A stretch of 64,000 nucleotides of DNA from Vibrio brasiliensis LMG 20546 (GCF_000189255.1 NZ_AEVS01000076.1:56585-120584), one strand, 5' to 3'. Positions 8,022 to 18,330 are shown, counted from the stretch's first letter. Program-made: numbers and translations. Notes: generated by a model from the sequence alone, not told the origin.

Positions 8022-8146
8022 AAAGACTTGTTTTTGTCATTAATCTTTTACAGAATAACCATATTCCTAGTTTTAGTGACTAACTAACGCTCATTATTTA
8101 GTCATTACCACTATTAAGCACATAAGAAACGTAAAGAATTATATAC

Positions 8147-9349
8147 ATGGATAAATCAAAGGTTCTGGGTAGTACTTTGATCATCGCAGGCACCACCATA
8201 GGTGCTGGCATGCTGGCGCTCCCTCTTGCTTCAGCCGGTATCGGCTTCACGACTTCACTTGTTATCATGATCAGTCTTTGGGCGTTAATGGCATATACTG
8301 CGCTGCTAATGATTGAAGTTCACCAGCATGCGGATCAGGATGCCACCCTACACACACTCGCCAACCAATTTCTGGGGACTAAAGGGAAATGGGTTGCCAG
8401 CTTCGCAATGATGTTCCTTTTCTACGCGCTTTGTGCTGCTTACATTGCTGGTGGCGGTGCACAGTTCGCTGAACGCATTAGCACTTTCACTGGCCTTGAA
8501 GTATCCGCAACTACGTCGACTATTCTATTTACTCTTTTAGTGGCGACGGTTGTTACTGTCGGCACTGCAACTGTAGATAAGGTCAATCGTGTACTGTTTC
8601 TGATTAAGATAGTTGCGATGGCGATGGTATTAACTTTCCTAGCACCCAACGTCACCGAATCTTACTTGCTCAGTATGCCTGTTGAGCAGGGGCTGGTGAT
8701 TGCAGCGATTCCGGTTATTTTCACCTCTTTCGGCTTTCACGGTAGCATTCCTGCGATTGTTAACTACCTTGACGGACATACGCCGTCACTGCGTAAAGCT
8801 ATTCTGATTGGTTCAGCAATTCCACTTATCATCTATGTATTCTGGCAAGTCGTTACCTTAGGTGTGGTCAATCAGTCAACACTGCTTGAGAATCAGGGAC
8901 TGAGCTCACTGATCTCGACTCTGGCGACCACAGTTCATCGCACTAGCTTAGGTCAGACGATTGGCATCTTCGCCGACCTTGCACTGTTAACGTCATTTCT
9001 TGGCGTGAGCCTTGGCCTGTTTGAGTTTCTTGGCGACAAGATCAATAAAGGTCAAAACAGCCGTTCACGTGTGATTGTTGGTCTGGTTACTTTCTTTCCA
9101 CCAATGGGCTTTGCACTCTTCTACCCACAGGGCTTTATTGCAGCGTTAGGTTACGCCGCCATCGCGCTGGTCGTTTTAGCTATCTTCCTACCGATCATGA
9201 TGGTTAAGCAGGCTCGTCGTCAGGCAACGGAGCAAGGTTATCAGGTACTAGGTGGTAACCTTGGACTCATCGTCACAAGTTCAGTGGGTGTAGTGATCGT
9301 CACTGCACAACTATTAATCACCGCGGGTATTTTACCTAGCTTAGGCTAG
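8147..9349 (+). CDS. tyrP: tyrosine/aromatic amino acid permease
   Basis: A 400-residue inner-membrane carrier of the hydroxy/aromatic amino acid permease family (TyrP, Mtr, TnaB), which imports with protons. The N-terminus LGSTLIIAGTTIGAGMLALP is the family's unwound first helix; about eleven helices follow, with IPVIFTSFGFHGSIPAIVNY in the middle and FFPPMGFALFYPQGFIAALGYA near the end. The length and the last residues (TAGILPSLG) agree with E. coli TyrP. Two TyrR boxes upstream support tyrosine as substrate. The gene is monocistronic, ending at a strong terminator. Tryptophan transport (Mtr type) is the alternative. Confidence 0.88.
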   Translation: MDKSKVLGSTLIIAGTTIGAGMLALPLASAGIGFTTSLVIMISLWALMAYTALLMIEVHQHADQDATLHTLANQFLGTKGKWVASFAMMFLFYALCAAYIAGGGAQFAERISTFTGLEVSATTSTILFTLLVATVVTVGTATVDKVNRVLFLIKIVAMAMVLTFLAPNVTESYLLSMPVEQGLVIAAIPVIFTSFGFHGSIPAIVNYLDGHTPSLRKAILIGSAIPLIIYVFWQVVTLGVVNQSTLLENQGLSSLISTLATTVHRTSLGQTIGIFADLALLTSFLGVSLGLFEFLGDKINKGQNSRSRVIVGLVTFFPPMGFALFYPQGFIAALGYAAIALVVLAIFLPIMMVKQARRQATEQGYQVLGGNLGLIVTSSVGVVIVTAQLLITAGILPSLG

Positions 9350-9368
9350 TCTCCAGTTCCCCTCTGTT

Positions 9369-9397
9369 AAAACGGCGCGTATTACGCGCCGTTTTTG
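9369..9397 (+). terminator. tyrP terminator
   Basis: Stem AACGGCGCG / CGCGCCGTT with a TATTA loop, followed by TTT. Confidence 0.92.
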
Positions 9398-9498
9398 ATC
9401 CTATCGAAGCTGATTACAATATAATTCTCAGAGTGTGTAATTTTCTTGCCTGTTGTCCGTTCTAATTAGAGGTATTGATAACCATTCATGAGGTTGAT

Positions 9499-10635
9499 AT
9501 GAAATTAAGGTTTAAGTTTGTCATCGCCGCTATTGCATCTCTGGCCGCGGTCGCTTCCTTCGTAGGTACTGCTCAGAGTGACATGTCTCAGGCAAAATCA
9601 GTCAGTGATTATCAAGTGGCAACATTAGCTGGCGGTTGCTTTTGGTGTACCGAATCCGACCTGGAAAAACTGCCGGGTGTTATTGATGTGGTTTCGGGTT
9701 ACTCAGGTGGTACGTTGGAAAATCCGACTTATAAACAGGTCTCTTCTGGCAAAACAGGTCATATCGAAGTTATCAACGTGAAATACGATCCGAACTCTGT
9801 CAGCTACGAGCAAGTACTCGATCAATTGTTCCGTCATATCGACCCAACCGACGATCAGGGTTCATTTGTCGACCGTGGCAGACATTACCGCCCAGCTATT
9901 TTCTATCACAACGATGAACAGAAAATGATTGCAGAGAACTTTATCGCTGAGATTGATGACTTAGGCATTTTCCAAAAACCGCTCAAGACTGAGTTAATAA
10001 AGTTCGACAAGTTCTGGCCTGCCGAAGACTATCATCAGGATTACTACAAGCGAAACAAGATTCGCTACAACTATTACCGTTACGCTTCTGGGCGTGATCA
10101 GTATCTGGACGAAATATTTGGTGAAGAGCGAGAAGAAAACCCGGTCACTCTGCGTGCATTAATCGATGATAAAAAACGCGTAAGTAATATTAAGCCTTAC
10201 TCTAAGCCACCAGCATCAGAAATTAAAAGTAATCTGACTGACCTTCAATACTATGTGACTCAAGAAGAAGGTACCGAGCGTGCTTTTAACAATGAGTATT
10301 GGGATAACAAACAAGCGGGCATCTATGTTGATATTGTCTCTGGTGAACCACTGTTTTCTTCCACTGACAAGTATAAGTCAGGTACCGGCTGGCCAAGCTT
10401 TACTAAACCAATTAACGAAGGTTACATTGTCACTAAAACCGACTATCACCTACTCTACCCACGCACCGAAGTGCGCAGCCGTTTCGCGGATTCGCATTTA
10501 GGACACGTGTTTAAAGATGGTCCTGCACCGACAGGTCTGCGCTACTGTATGAACTCGGCGGCGATGAAGTTTATTCCGCTAGAGGACCTAGAAAAAGAAG
10601 GTTACGCTGAGTACCTATATCTATTCGATAGTTAA
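9499..10635 (+). CDS. msrAB: exported bifunctional peptide-methionine sulfoxide reductase MsrA-MsrB
   Basis: A 378-residue fusion that reduces both stereoisomers of methionine sulfoxide in proteins. A signal peptide ([23 protein letters not shown]) sends it to the periplasm or envelope. The MsrA domain carries GCFWC (Cys47, Cys50); the MsrB domain begins near residue 230 and has the catalytic RYCMNSAA (Cys350) with HLGHVF. The zinc-binding CxxC pairs of many MsrB proteins are absent: the first is replaced by [13 protein letters not shown] chose the ATG at 9499, 4 bases after GAGGT; an upstream TTG at 9475 would put charged residues before the signal. Reducing power would need a DsbD-like or thioredoxin-like donor, not present nearby. 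Confidence 0.93.
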   Translation: MKLRFKFVIAAIASLAAVASFVGTAQSDMSQAKSVSDYQVATLAGGCFWCTESDLEKLPGVIDVVSGYSGGTLENPTYKQVSSGKTGHIEVINVKYDPNSVSYEQVLDQLFRHIDPTDDQGSFVDRGRHYRPAIFYHNDEQKMIAENFIAEIDDLGIFQKPLKTELIKFDKFWPAEDYHQDYYKRNKIRYNYYRYASGRDQYLDEIFGEEREENPVTLRALIDDKKRVSNIKPYSKPPASEIKSNLTDLQYYVTQEEGTERAFNNEYWDNKQAGIYVDIVSGEPLFSSTDKYKSGTGWPSFTKPINEGYIVTKTDYHLLYPRTEVRSRFADSHLGHVFKDGPAPTGLRYCMNSAAMKFIPLEDLEKEGYAEYLYLFDS

Positions 10636-10655
10636 TCCATCCAAACGTCGAAGTT

Positions 10656-10687
10656 AGAGCCAACCGTCCAGATTGGCTCTTTTTTTA
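10656..10687 (+). terminator. msrAB terminator
   Basis: Stem AGAGCCAA / TTGGCTCT followed by seven T residues. Confidence 0.92.
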
Positions 10688-10778
10688 TTGGCGTGAATCC
10701 AATCACTTATTGTCGTAAAACATGCAATTAATCAGCGAGTAATCCGTTCTTTTTATACTCATCATAAGGAGAATCAAG

Positions 10779-11516
10779 ATGAAAAAAGAGGCTCACCTAG
10801 CGAGATTAGCCCTACTCAGCACTTTTGTTTCATTTTCTGCTGCCAGTGAGCAGCGTTACGATGATTTTGGCTTTATTGGCGCTAGTGGTGCTTATGGCCA
10901 AACCGTGTTTAGTGACAAAGGAGGTGGACAAGCCGCATTAGAACCTAACTTGTTTTATAACGGTCAGCACGGTTTTATAGATGGTAGCTTAGCGAATCTT
11001 TCGTTGTTGCCCTATTTCGGCCTTACCGGTCAGTGGCGCTTTGCTGAAGTTTCGAATGATTTTGACCAGTTGCCTAATGGTATCAACGACCGTGACGGCA
11101 ATGGTGAGGTCGGGGTTACCTTAGGTACAGTAGGCGCCAGAGTTACTTTTCTCCACGATGTCACCAATCAACACAATGGCTATGAAGTCCAACTTCATCT
11201 GGGGCGTACCTTTGAGTTACCGGTACCCGACTTTACCCTCACCCCTTATGTTGAAATTGACTACCGTGATAAGAAGCTCTCACAGCACTTGTATGGAGTG
11301 AGCACCCTCGAATCCAGTCAGTCGGGACTAAACGTCTTTGAAGCGTCTGACAGCTGGGTTTATCAGTCCGGTCTGATTGGTCTCTACCACCTGACGCCAG
11401 ACTGGCTCGGATTGGCTAAATTGGAGCTAGTACATCACGATTCCAGCAGCCCATTGGTTCAGCGAGATCTTGGCTGGAATGTTAGCTTAGGTGTGGTGTA
11501 TCAATTTACCGATTGA
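10779..11516 (+). CDS. MipA/OmpV-family outer membrane protein
   Basis: A 245-residue beta-barrel outer membrane protein with a signal peptide ending near SAASEQ. It shows the family's alternating strands (PYFGLTGQWRFAEV, VGARVTFLHDV, YEVQLHLGRTFELP, LTPYVEIDYRDKKLSQHLYGV, WNVSLGVVYQFTD) and ends in a barrel strand. MipA was described in E. coli as a scaffold for murein enzymes and OmpV in Vibrio as an osmoregulated porin-like protein; which applies here is not clear. The ribosome site TAAGGAG is strong. It is convergent with dbpA and shares a terminator with it. Confidence 0.85.
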   Translation: MKKEAHLARLALLSTFVSFSAASEQRYDDFGFIGASGAYGQTVFSDKGGGQAALEPNLFYNGQHGFIDGSLANLSLLPYFGLTGQWRFAEVSNDFDQLPNGINDRDGNGEVGVTLGTVGARVTFLHDVTNQHNGYEVQLHLGRTFELPVPDFTLTPYVEIDYRDKKLSQHLYGVSTLESSQSGLNVFEASDSWVYQSGLIGLYHLTPDWLGLAKLELVHHDSSSPLVQRDLGWNVSLGVVYQFTD

Positions 11517-11530
11517 TCCATCAAATAGAA

Positions 11531-11563
11531 CAAACCCCGGTAGCTCACGCTGACCGGGGTTTG
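11531..11563. terminator. bidirectional terminator
   Basis: Stem CAAACCCCGGT / ACCGGGGTTTG (with one bulged region in the loop) between the convergent ompV-like and dbpA genes. Confidence 0.88.
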
Positions 11564-11588
11564 TATAGCACTGTCACTCAAGAAACAA

Positions 11589-12965
11589 TTACTTCATCAC
11601 ACGAGCTTTGAAGTTACGTCCTTTCATCTTGCCTGTGGTCAGCTGCTTAAGCGCTGGCTTGACGATATCGTGCTCTAGCGCAACATAAGAGACCATTGCA
11701 AGGATATTGATCTTACCAATCTTCTTACCATCAAGGCCCGCTTGTTTGGTCAGCGCACCAAGAATGTCTCCCGCACGTACTTTTTGCTTCTTACCACCTA
11801 AGATCTGAATGGTCTGCATTTTCGGGTAGAAAGGACGTTCAATTGGTTTTTCCGGTAACTGAACCGGAGAAATAGCGATGTCCATATACTCGTCAATGCG
11901 AGCAACTCGATAAGCTTCTTTTTCGCTAAAGAAGCTGAATGCGATCCCTTTTGAACCAGCACGGCCAGTACGACCAATGCGGTGCACGTGTACTTCAGGA
12001 TCGCGAGAAAGCTCAAAGTTGAACACAGCATCAAGGTTATCAACGTCCAGACCACGCGCAGCGACGTCCGTTGCCACCAGAATAGAGATACTCTTGTTAG
12101 CAAACATGGTCAACGCCTGTTCACGCTCACGTTGTTCCATATCACCATGAAGCTCAACCACACTGAAGCCGCGGTGACTTAATTCATCAGCCACATTCTG
12201 GACTTCCTTCTTAGTGTTACAGAATACAACCGAAGACTCAGGTTTATGTGTCAGAAGAAGTGCTTCTAACGCATCATCACGCTCTTCGGTGGTATTTAGC
12301 TGGTAAAAACGCTGTTCAATGGTGGTTTTCTCATGGGTCGACTCGACTTTAACCATCTCTGGATTAACCATCACTTTCGCTGCAAGTGATTCAATGTTAT
12401 TCGGGAAAGTCGCACTGAACAGAAGTGTCTGGCGTTTGGCAGGCGCTGCCTCGATGATCGTATCGATCGCATCTTCAAAGCCCATATCCAGCATACGGTC
12501 CGCTTCATCAAGTACCAGAGTATTCAGTTCATCAAGGCTAATGCGCCCTTTTGACATATGATCAAGGATACGACCTGGTGTACCTACCAGAATGTGCGCA
12601 CCATGCTCTAACGAACCAATTTGCGGTCCCATTGGCATACCACCACATAGGGTCAGTACTTTGATGTTGTGAATACCGCGTGCCAGAGTACGAATCTCTT
12701 TCGCTACCTGATCCGCCAGTTCTCGGGTTGGACAAAGGACAAGAGTTTGTACGCGGAAGCGTTTTACGTTGAGGTTACTCAGCAAACCAAGCGAGAAAGT
12801 CGCAGTCTTACCTGAGCCTGTTTTGCCCTGACCAATCACATCTTTGCCACTGAGCACCATTGGTAGTGCCTGTTGCTGAATTGGCGTCATCTCGGTATAG
12901 CCTAAGCTATCTAGGGTTTCTAGCAGTTCAGTTTTCAGACCAAGAGTTTTAAATGAAGTTGTCAC
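11589..12965 (-). CDS. dbpA: ATP-dependent RNA helicase DbpA
   Basis: A 458-residue DEAD-box helicase: Q motif GYTEMTPIQQQALP, GKTGSGKT, PTRELADQ, DEADRMLDMGF, SAT, HRIGRTGRAG. After residue 380 comes the DbpA-type RNA-binding domain (MQTIQILGGKKQKVRAGDILGALT... KIGKINILAMVSYVAL), which binds hairpin 92 of 23S rRNA and directs the enzyme to late 50S assembly. The start is a GTG with AAGGAT 8 bases before it. It follows folE on the same strand but a terminator lies between, so it probably has its own promoter. Confidence 0.95.
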   Translation of the reverse strand: MTTSFKTLGLKTELLETLDSLGYTEMTPIQQQALPMVLSGKDVIGQGKTGSGKTATFSLGLLSNLNVKRFRVQTLVLCPTRELADQVAKEIRTLARGIHNIKVLTLCGGMPMGPQIGSLEHGAHILVGTPGRILDHMSKGRISLDELNTLVLDEADRMLDMGFEDAIDTIIEAAPAKRQTLLFSATFPNNIESLAAKVMVNPEMVKVESTHEKTTIEQRFYQLNTTEERDDALEALLLTHKPESSVVFCNTKKEVQNVADELSHRGFSVVELHGDMEQREREQALTMFANKSISILVATDVAARGLDVDNLDAVFNFELSRDPEVHVHRIGRTGRAGSKGIAFSFFSEKEAYRVARIDEYMDIAISPVQLPEKPIERPFYPKMQTIQILGGKKQKVRAGDILGALTKQAGLDGKKIGKINILAMVSYVALEHDIVKPALKQLTTGKMKGRNFKARVMK

Positions 12966-13010
12966 AGTTTTATCCTTTAAGGATGGCTGGAAGCGTCAGT
13001 CTCCCAGCGA

Positions 13011-13046
13011 TAAAAAGTAAAAACCGCTTCGAAATAGAAGCGGTTT
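13011..13046 (-). terminator. folE terminator
   Basis: Stem AAACCGCTTC / GAAGCGGTTT with a 6-base loop; on the minus strand it continues TTTTTACTTTTT. Confidence 0.88.
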
Positions 13047-13073
13047 TGAATTCGTTGAATCGACACTGCTGGC

Positions 13074-13727
13074 CTAGCGAATTCCGTGCAGGAACTCATG
13101 GCGCGTTGCAGGGTTCGACTTAAAAATGCCACCTAATGCGGTCGTGGTGGTTTCACTTGTCGCATCCATCACTCCACGTGACTTAACGCAATAGTGAGTC
13201 GCATCGATAGTCACTGCTACATCATCCGACTCTAACAGTGTTTGTAGGGCAACTAAGATCTGCTGAGTCATTCGCTCTTGCACCTGTGGACGCTGGGCAA
13301 AGAAGCGAACAATGCGGTTGATCTTCGATAAACCAATGATCTTACCACGTGGGATATAGGCAACTGCAGCGCGACCATCAATAGTCACCAGATGGTGCTC
13401 ACAGGTGCTGGTTACGGTGATATCTTTCACACGTACCATTTCACTGACATTCATCTTGTTTTCGATGACAGTGATTTTGGGGAAGTTCGAGTAGTCTAAA
13501 CCGGAGAAAATCTCATCAACGTACATCTTTGCAATACGGTGCGGTGTTTCTTCCAGACTATCATCAGTAAGGTCTAGTTCTAACAGAGAAAGAATTTCAC
13601 GCATGTGATGCTGAATTTTTTCCTTTTTCTCTTCTCGACTGAACGAGTTAGGCGCCATTGGCGTCTCTAAACCTCGCTGTTCTAGCGCATCTTTTACCAA
13701 CTTTGCGGATTCGCTAAGACCTGACAT
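13074..13727 (-). CDS. folE: GTP cyclohydrolase I
   Basis: A 217-residue enzyme that turns GTP into dihydroneopterin triphosphate, the first step of folate (and queuosine precursor) synthesis. The family core is complete: [21 protein letters not shown], the zinc and active-site stretch [38 protein letters not shown], and [12 protein letters not shown]. The start at 13727 ([11 protein letters not shown]) aligns with E. coli FolE and has AGAGGAAG before it; a second ATG at 13742 would add five residues and also has an AAGGGG site. It is divergent from moeAB, whose pathway also starts from GTP. Confidence 0.96.
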   Translation of the reverse strand: MSGLSESAKLVKDALEQRGLETPMAPNSFSREEKKEKIQHHMREILSLLELDLTDDSLEETPHRIAKMYVDEIFSGLDYSNFPKITVIENKMNVSEMVRVKDITVTSTCEHHLVTIDGRAAVAYIPRGKIIGLSKINRIVRFFAQRPQVQERMTQQILVALQTLLESDDVAVTIDATHYCVKSRGVMDATSETTTTALGGIFKSNPATRHEFLHGIR

Positions 13728-13887
13728 TCCACTTCCTCTCATTTACCCCTTTAGGATGGCTGACAAGGATACTCGGATTTTTGAATAATTACACCCATAT
13801 TTTATCGGAGGTCATTATTGCTCTGTTGCCATATATGGTACAGTGTCGACCATTAGACTAAAAATAACAGTTAATTAGGATTTTGAT

Positions 13888-15123
13888 ATGGGCTGCTGTG
13901 ATGCACCGGGCTTAATGCCAATCGAAGAAGCGATGGATAAGATGCTGTCGCCTATTAAACCTATCCAGGCGACGTTACAACTCCCTCTTGCTGAAGCGAT
14001 CGGCTATGTCCTTGCTGAAGATATTCTTTCCCCTATTTTTGTTCCACCATTTGATAATTCAGCAATGGATGGATACGCAATTCGTCTGGCAGATTTAGCT
14101 AATAACAATGTTATGCCACTAGCAGGCAAATCATTTGCTGGCCAACCGTTTGAAGGCGAGTGGCCTGCCGGCTCATGTGTGCGCATCATGACGGGCGCTA
14201 AGATTCCTGATGGCTGCGATGCGGTTATCATGCAGGAAAATACCGAAGTCACTGATCAGGGCATCCAGTTCAACCAAACTGATGTTAAGCCACAAAACAA
14301 CATCCGCCCGACTGGCGATGACATCAAACAAGGCGATATTGTTCTTAGCAAGGGTGCTCGCCTTACTTCACGCGATATTCCAATGATCGCGACACTTGGT
14401 GTTAGCCATGTCACTGTGGTTCGCAAACCACGTGTTGCATTCTTCTCTACTGGTGACGAGCTTCGTCCTTTGGGCGAAACGCTGACAGAAGGCCAAATCT
14501 ACGACAGTAACCGTTATGGTATTAAACCGCTTATCGAAAACTTTGGCTGTGAAGCGATTGATCTCGGCATTATCCCAGACTGCCCTGAGACGCTAAAAGC
14601 GACCTTTGAAAAAGCGCAGACTCTGGCTGACGTGGTGGTAACATCAGGTGGCGTTAGTGTTGGCGAGGCGGATTACACTAAAGATATCCTTGAACAGCTT
14701 GGCCAGATTGGTTTCTGGAAGCTGGCTATCAAACCGGGCAAACCATTCGCATTTGGCAAGCTTTCTACAGCATGGTTCTGTGGATTGCCAGGTAACCCAG
14801 TCTCTGCGGTTCTGACCATGTACGTTCTGGTTCAGCCATTGTTGGCAAAACTGGCTGGTCACACTGAGTGGAAGGCACCCGAATCCATCCCTGCAACGAC
14901 CCGCAGCGCATTCAAAAAAGCGCCGGGACGTACTGACTACCAACGCGGTATTTATTCTATTGAAGATGGTCAGTTCGTCGTTGAAACTACCGGTAACCAG
15001 AGCTCTGGTGCATTCCGTTCAATGAGCCTTGCGAACTGCTTCGTGGTTCTTGAGCGCGAACGTGGTCGCGTCGAAGCCGGTGAAACGGTTAACATCCAAC
15101 TGTTTAACTCAACACTCTACTAG
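13888..15123 (+). CDS. moeA: molybdopterin molybdenumtransferase MoeA
   Basis: A 411-residue cytoplasmic enzyme that inserts molybdate into adenylylated molybdopterin, the last step of molybdenum cofactor formation. Landmarks in order: PPFDNSAMDGYAI, GAKIPDGCDAVIMQENTE, ARLTSRDIPMIATLGV, FFSTGDEL, IYDSNRYGI, VVTSGGVSVGEADYTKD, and FCGLPGNPVSA. Length matches E. coli MoeA (411). The gene is 9 bp ahead of moeB, so they form an operon. No ModE box was recognised in the 145-bp region shared with folE. Confidence 0.96.
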   Translation: MGCCDAPGLMPIEEAMDKMLSPIKPIQATLQLPLAEAIGYVLAEDILSPIFVPPFDNSAMDGYAIRLADLANNNVMPLAGKSFAGQPFEGEWPAGSCVRIMTGAKIPDGCDAVIMQENTEVTDQGIQFNQTDVKPQNNIRPTGDDIKQGDIVLSKGARLTSRDIPMIATLGVSHVTVVRKPRVAFFSTGDELRPLGETLTEGQIYDSNRYGIKPLIENFGCEAIDLGIIPDCPETLKATFEKAQTLADVVVTSGGVSVGEADYTKDILEQLGQIGFWKLAIKPGKPFAFGKLSTAWFCGLPGNPVSAVLTMYVLVQPLLAKLAGHTEWKAPESIPATTRSAFKKAPGRTDYQRGIYSIEDGQFVVETTGNQSSGAFRSMSLANCFVVLERERGRVEAGETVNIQLFNSTLY

Positions 15124-15132
15124 AGGTGACAC

Positions 15133-15882
15133 TTGGAGATCTTATCTGATCAAGAGATGCTGCGTTATAACCGTCAAATCATACTCAAACAGTTTGATTT
15201 TGAGGGTCAGGAAGCACTAAAGCAGGCCGCTGTTTTAGTGCTTGGCGCAGGCGGACTAGGTTGCGCGTCCAGTCAATATTTAGCCACCGCTGGTATCGGC
15301 TCGATGACCTTAATTGATGACGACGTTGTCGAGTTATCTAACCTACAGCGACAAGTACTTCATCACGATTCAGATATCGGTAGCAAAAAAGTGGACTCTG
15401 CCGCAGCTGCGCTGCGAGAACTCAACCCACACATCGCTATCAATACGATTGATAAGAGGTTAAGTGACGATGAGCTGTCCGAACTGATCGCTCAACACAC
15501 TCTTGTTCTTGACGCTTCTGATAACCTTGATACACGCAACCAGCTTAACCGACTTTGCTACGCCTTAAAAAAGCCGCTTGTTTCCGGTGCCGCCATCCGT
15601 ATGGAAGGACAAGTCAGTGTTTTCACCTATCAGGATCCGCAGCAACCCTGCTACCAGTGTCTCAGCGCTCTTTTTGGCAATGCAGCATTGAGCTGTGTCG
15701 AAGCAGGAGTTATGGCACCTGTGGTTGGAATCATTGGCGCGGTTCAGGCGATGGAAGCAATCAAGGTGATCGCGAATTACGGTGAGCCAAAGCAAGGCAA
15801 AATCTTAATGCTGGATGCGATGAGCATGTCCTGGCGTGAGATGAACTTAATGAAAATGCCTAACTGCCCGGTGTGTAGTTAA
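15133..15882 (+). CDS. moeB: molybdopterin-synthase adenylyltransferase MoeB
   Basis: A 249-residue E1-like enzyme that adenylates the C-terminal glycine of MoaD so it can be thiolated. It has the nucleotide site VLGAGGLGCASSQYL (36-50), the family opening LSDQEMLRYNRQI, the zinc pair Cys173-x-x-Cys176 and Cys245-x-x-Cys248, and the conserved Cys188 of SCVEAGVMAP. The start is a TTG with AGGTGA before it; alignment with E. coli MoeB supports it, and no ATG fits. It is translated directly after moeA. Confidence 0.95.
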   Translation: MEILSDQEMLRYNRQIILKQFDFEGQEALKQAAVLVLGAGGLGCASSQYLATAGIGSMTLIDDDVVELSNLQRQVLHHDSDIGSKKVDSAAAALRELNPHIAINTIDKRLSDDELSELIAQHTLVLDASDNLDTRNQLNRLCYALKKPLVSGAAIRMEGQVSVFTYQDPQQPCYQCLSALFGNAALSCVEAGVMAPVVGIIGAVQAMEAIKVIANYGEPKQGKILMLDAMSMSWREMNLMKMPNCPVCS

Positions 15883-15914
15883 GTTGTTCAACAAGTGAGG
15901 AAGGCTATCTATTG

Positions 15915-16229
15915 ATGAATAATCCTAAAGTTTTCCTCACTGCCATGTTACTACTTTGCCTTATTTTCGCGGCAACGGGTTTGTTTCTGCCTGCTGCTTC
16001 TTCCTCAACAGTGACCGGAACGGTTGTTTCACAAACCCTAACTCAATCTCTAGATGGCCACCGGCGCTATCTTTCGGTTTCTCTAACGGATGGAGACACT
16101 GCTCTTGTCACTGCTCCAGCTACGAGCAATTGTCCACAAGGCTCATCCATATCACTCATCAAGGAAAAGGGAATTTTCGGCTCACAAAGCCACTATCGTT
16201 TTGATTCCTGCCGACCTAACTCAAATTAA
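15915..16229 (+). CDS. small membrane-anchored or exported protein, unknown function
   Basis: A 104-residue protein with one N-terminal hydrophobic segment (residues 5-28, LTAMLLLCLIFAATGLFLPA) that may be a signal anchor. The rest is Ser/Thr-rich and looks beta-stranded (TVTGTVVSQTLTQSLDGHRRYLSV), with two cysteines (CPQG, DSCRP) that could pair in the periplasm. GAGGAAGG precedes the ATG by 10 bases. It lies 32 bp after moeB, so it may be the last gene of that operon, although nothing links it to molybdenum. I do not recognise the family. Confidence 0.7.
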   Translation: MNNPKVFLTAMLLLCLIFAATGLFLPAASSSTVTGTVVSQTLTQSLDGHRRYLSVSLTDGDTALVTAPATSNCPQGSSISLIKEKGIFGSQSHYRFDSCRPNSN

Positions 16230-16320
16230 TTCCACCCGCAAATTAGATCTCTATCAATAAGCATATAAGCTTAAGTAAATAACAATTTTTACTTAGCGAG
16301 TCCTAGTGGGTGGAACACGT

Positions 16321-18267
16321 ATGATAAATCTTACTATTGCTAATAAGATCAGACTCGGTTTTGCTGTCTGTTTGTTGTTCTTTATCGTGGCTATTTTTTA
16401 CAGTTATAAGGGAATGGTTTCCGCAGCACATAACTTTGAACATTATGGAGAGCTGTCCACCGAAACAACTCTGGCTGGCGAGATTCAAGCCAACTTCCTT
16501 AAAGTGCGACTCAGCGCATTACAGTATGCAAGTACCCTCTCCCAGCAACAGTTAGCTGTCTATGACCAGCGTTTAGTTAAGCTAAGACAAATGGTCGAAG
16601 ATGATCTCAAAGTGACAACCGACCCCTTAAGGAAAAAACATCTCGAAACGGTGTTGAAAGAGGTCAACCTGTTTGCTGACTCATTCGTTATCGTTAAACA
16701 GTCAACCGAAGCTGTTGAACACAAAGTTTATGTCGAAATGGTAGAGCTCGAGAAGAAAGCTGTCTACGACCTTGAACAGATGATAGAAGCAGCTCACCAA
16801 GCATCCAATACTGATATTGAGTATTACTCATCATTGATTATGGAGAAGTTTTTGCTCGCCAATATAGCCGTGCTTAACTATTTACATAACGAAAAAGCGG
16901 AGGTCGCTAAAGAGGTAAGGAACTACTTTGAAAACGAGCTTCCCAAACTGGAAGCAACGTTTACAAATTACATTTCTAGCCCGCGAGATAAAGCCTTGTT
17001 CGAGGAGTATCTCGTACAACGTCAAGCCTATGCCAAGGGTTTTGAGGAAGTCGTTACACTCAGGGATACCCAACACAAAGCAGAAAAAGAGATGATCAAA
17101 CTGGGCTTGGACATTTCCAAGGAGCTTGAACTGATTAAACTCGAGTCAGCCGAACAACAACAACAGCTTTCCGAATCCCTACTCAAAGCGAAGGCTGAAA
17201 CCATCGAAGTGATTGTCGTTCTGGCTATCCTAGCTCTGATTGTCGGTGTCGTCACAGCGTTGGCGATTACCCGTTCTATCCGCATCGGCATCGAAAAAGT
17301 CAAGCTTATCTCATCTCAGCTCGCTAATGGTGACTTGTCCAACGATGTTGAAGTCAAAGGCAAAGATGAGATAGCCGAACTACTGGTAAACATGCGCACT
17401 ACTATAGTTTCCCTGCGCGATATTGTCGGTAAGGTTAATGATTCATGTATTAAGGTCGGACAGATGTCTGAAGAGCTGTCCGCCATCACCCATACCACTA
17501 ACCAATCTTCAGATCAGTTGCGCCAAGAGATGGAACAGATTTCATCCTCAGTACAACAGCTATCTACCAGTACCACTGAGATTTCTCAAAGTGCTGCTGA
17601 TGCAGCTTCGTTTACTCTGTCTGCGACAACCAATGTCAACAACAGCCTTAACGAAGTCGATAGCACACTCGAAGCAATAGAAAATGCCGAGAAAGCGATG
17701 AAGGTAGGTTCATCACAGGTCGGCGATCTTTATGATGAGTCGATGAATATCGGCACTATTCTTGAGGTGATACAAGGTGTCGCAGAACAGACTAACCTAC
17801 TCGCACTTAATGCTGCTATCGAGGCCGCGCGAGCAGGCGATCAAGGTCGTGGGTTCGCGGTCGTAGCCGATGAAGTTCGCTCACTCGCAAAACGCACACA
17901 GGAAGCCACTGGACAGATCGATTCAATGATCCACTCACTCCAGTCTGGTGCGGATTCAGCAAGACAATCGATTGATTCAAGCCATACCACGGTCGCTAAA
18001 GCTGCCGCTCAGGCAAAATCTGCCTCTGAAAACATCACTGCCATTCATGCGACGATTGACGAACTGGGTGATACCAACACCCAGATTGCCGCAGCGGTTG
18101 AGGAGCAGTGTATGGTAACAGCCACTGTTAGCGAGAACATCGAGTCAACCTACAACATCACTCGTGAGAACAGTGAAACGGTTAAGCATGTCGCTGACTC
18201 CGCTCATGAACTCGCTGAAGTTGCACAGGATCTCGATTTGCAGATGAAACGATTCAAAATCGCTTAA
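16321..18267 (+). CDS. methyl-accepting chemotaxis protein with large helical sensor
   Basis: A 648-residue chemoreceptor. The first membrane helix is at about 9-28, a mainly helical periplasmic domain of about 265 residues follows, and the second helix is at about 295-317. The size and helicity would suit a helical bimodular (HBM) sensor, which in other bacteria binds organic acids. A HAMP domain and the signalling domain follow, with the hairpin tip [35 protein letters not shown] split by the usual methylation helices. The ATG at 16321 is preferred because GGTGGA precedes it; a GTG 15 bases upstream is possible. It lacks a CheR-binding pentapeptide. Confidence 0.92.
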   Translation: MINLTIANKIRLGFAVCLLFFIVAIFYSYKGMVSAAHNFEHYGELSTETTLAGEIQANFLKVRLSALQYASTLSQQQLAVYDQRLVKLRQMVEDDLKVTTDPLRKKHLETVLKEVNLFADSFVIVKQSTEAVEHKVYVEMVELEKKAVYDLEQMIEAAHQASNTDIEYYSSLIMEKFLLANIAVLNYLHNEKAEVAKEVRNYFENELPKLEATFTNYISSPRDKALFEEYLVQRQAYAKGFEEVVTLRDTQHKAEKEMIKLGLDISKELELIKLESAEQQQQLSESLLKAKAETIEVIVVLAILALIVGVVTALAITRSIRIGIEKVKLISSQLANGDLSNDVEVKGKDEIAELLVNMRTTIVSLRDIVGKVNDSCIKVGQMSEELSAITHTTNQSSDQLRQEMEQISSSVQQLSTSTTEISQSAADAASFTLSATTNVNNSLNEVDSTLEAIENAEKAMKVGSSQVGDLYDESMNIGTILEVIQGVAEQTNLLALNAAIEAARAGDQGRGFAVVADEVRSLAKRTQEATGQIDSMIHSLQSGADSARQSIDSSHTTVAKAAAQAKSASENITAIHATIDELGDTNTQIAAAVEEQCMVTATVSENIESTYNITRENSETVKHVADSAHELAEVAQDLDLQMKRFKIA

Positions 18268-18297
18268 CGGATAAGTGCCTACAAACAATAAACAACG

Positions 18298-18330
18298 CGG
18301 TTGCTTGACGTCATGCAACCGTGTAGTTTT
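18298..18330 (+). terminator. probable terminator after the chemoreceptor gene
   Basis: Stem CGGTTGC / GCAACCG with a 10-base loop, followed after five bases by TTTT. Moderate quality. Confidence 0.5.

Larger units (their letters stand above)
7800..8146. other. divergent promoter region between the small ORF and tyrP
   Basis: About 350 bases without a gene. It holds the ribosome site and promoter of the 39-codon ORF on the left, and the two TyrR boxes and promoter of the permease gene on the right. AT-rich; no other structure was seen. Confidence 0.7.
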
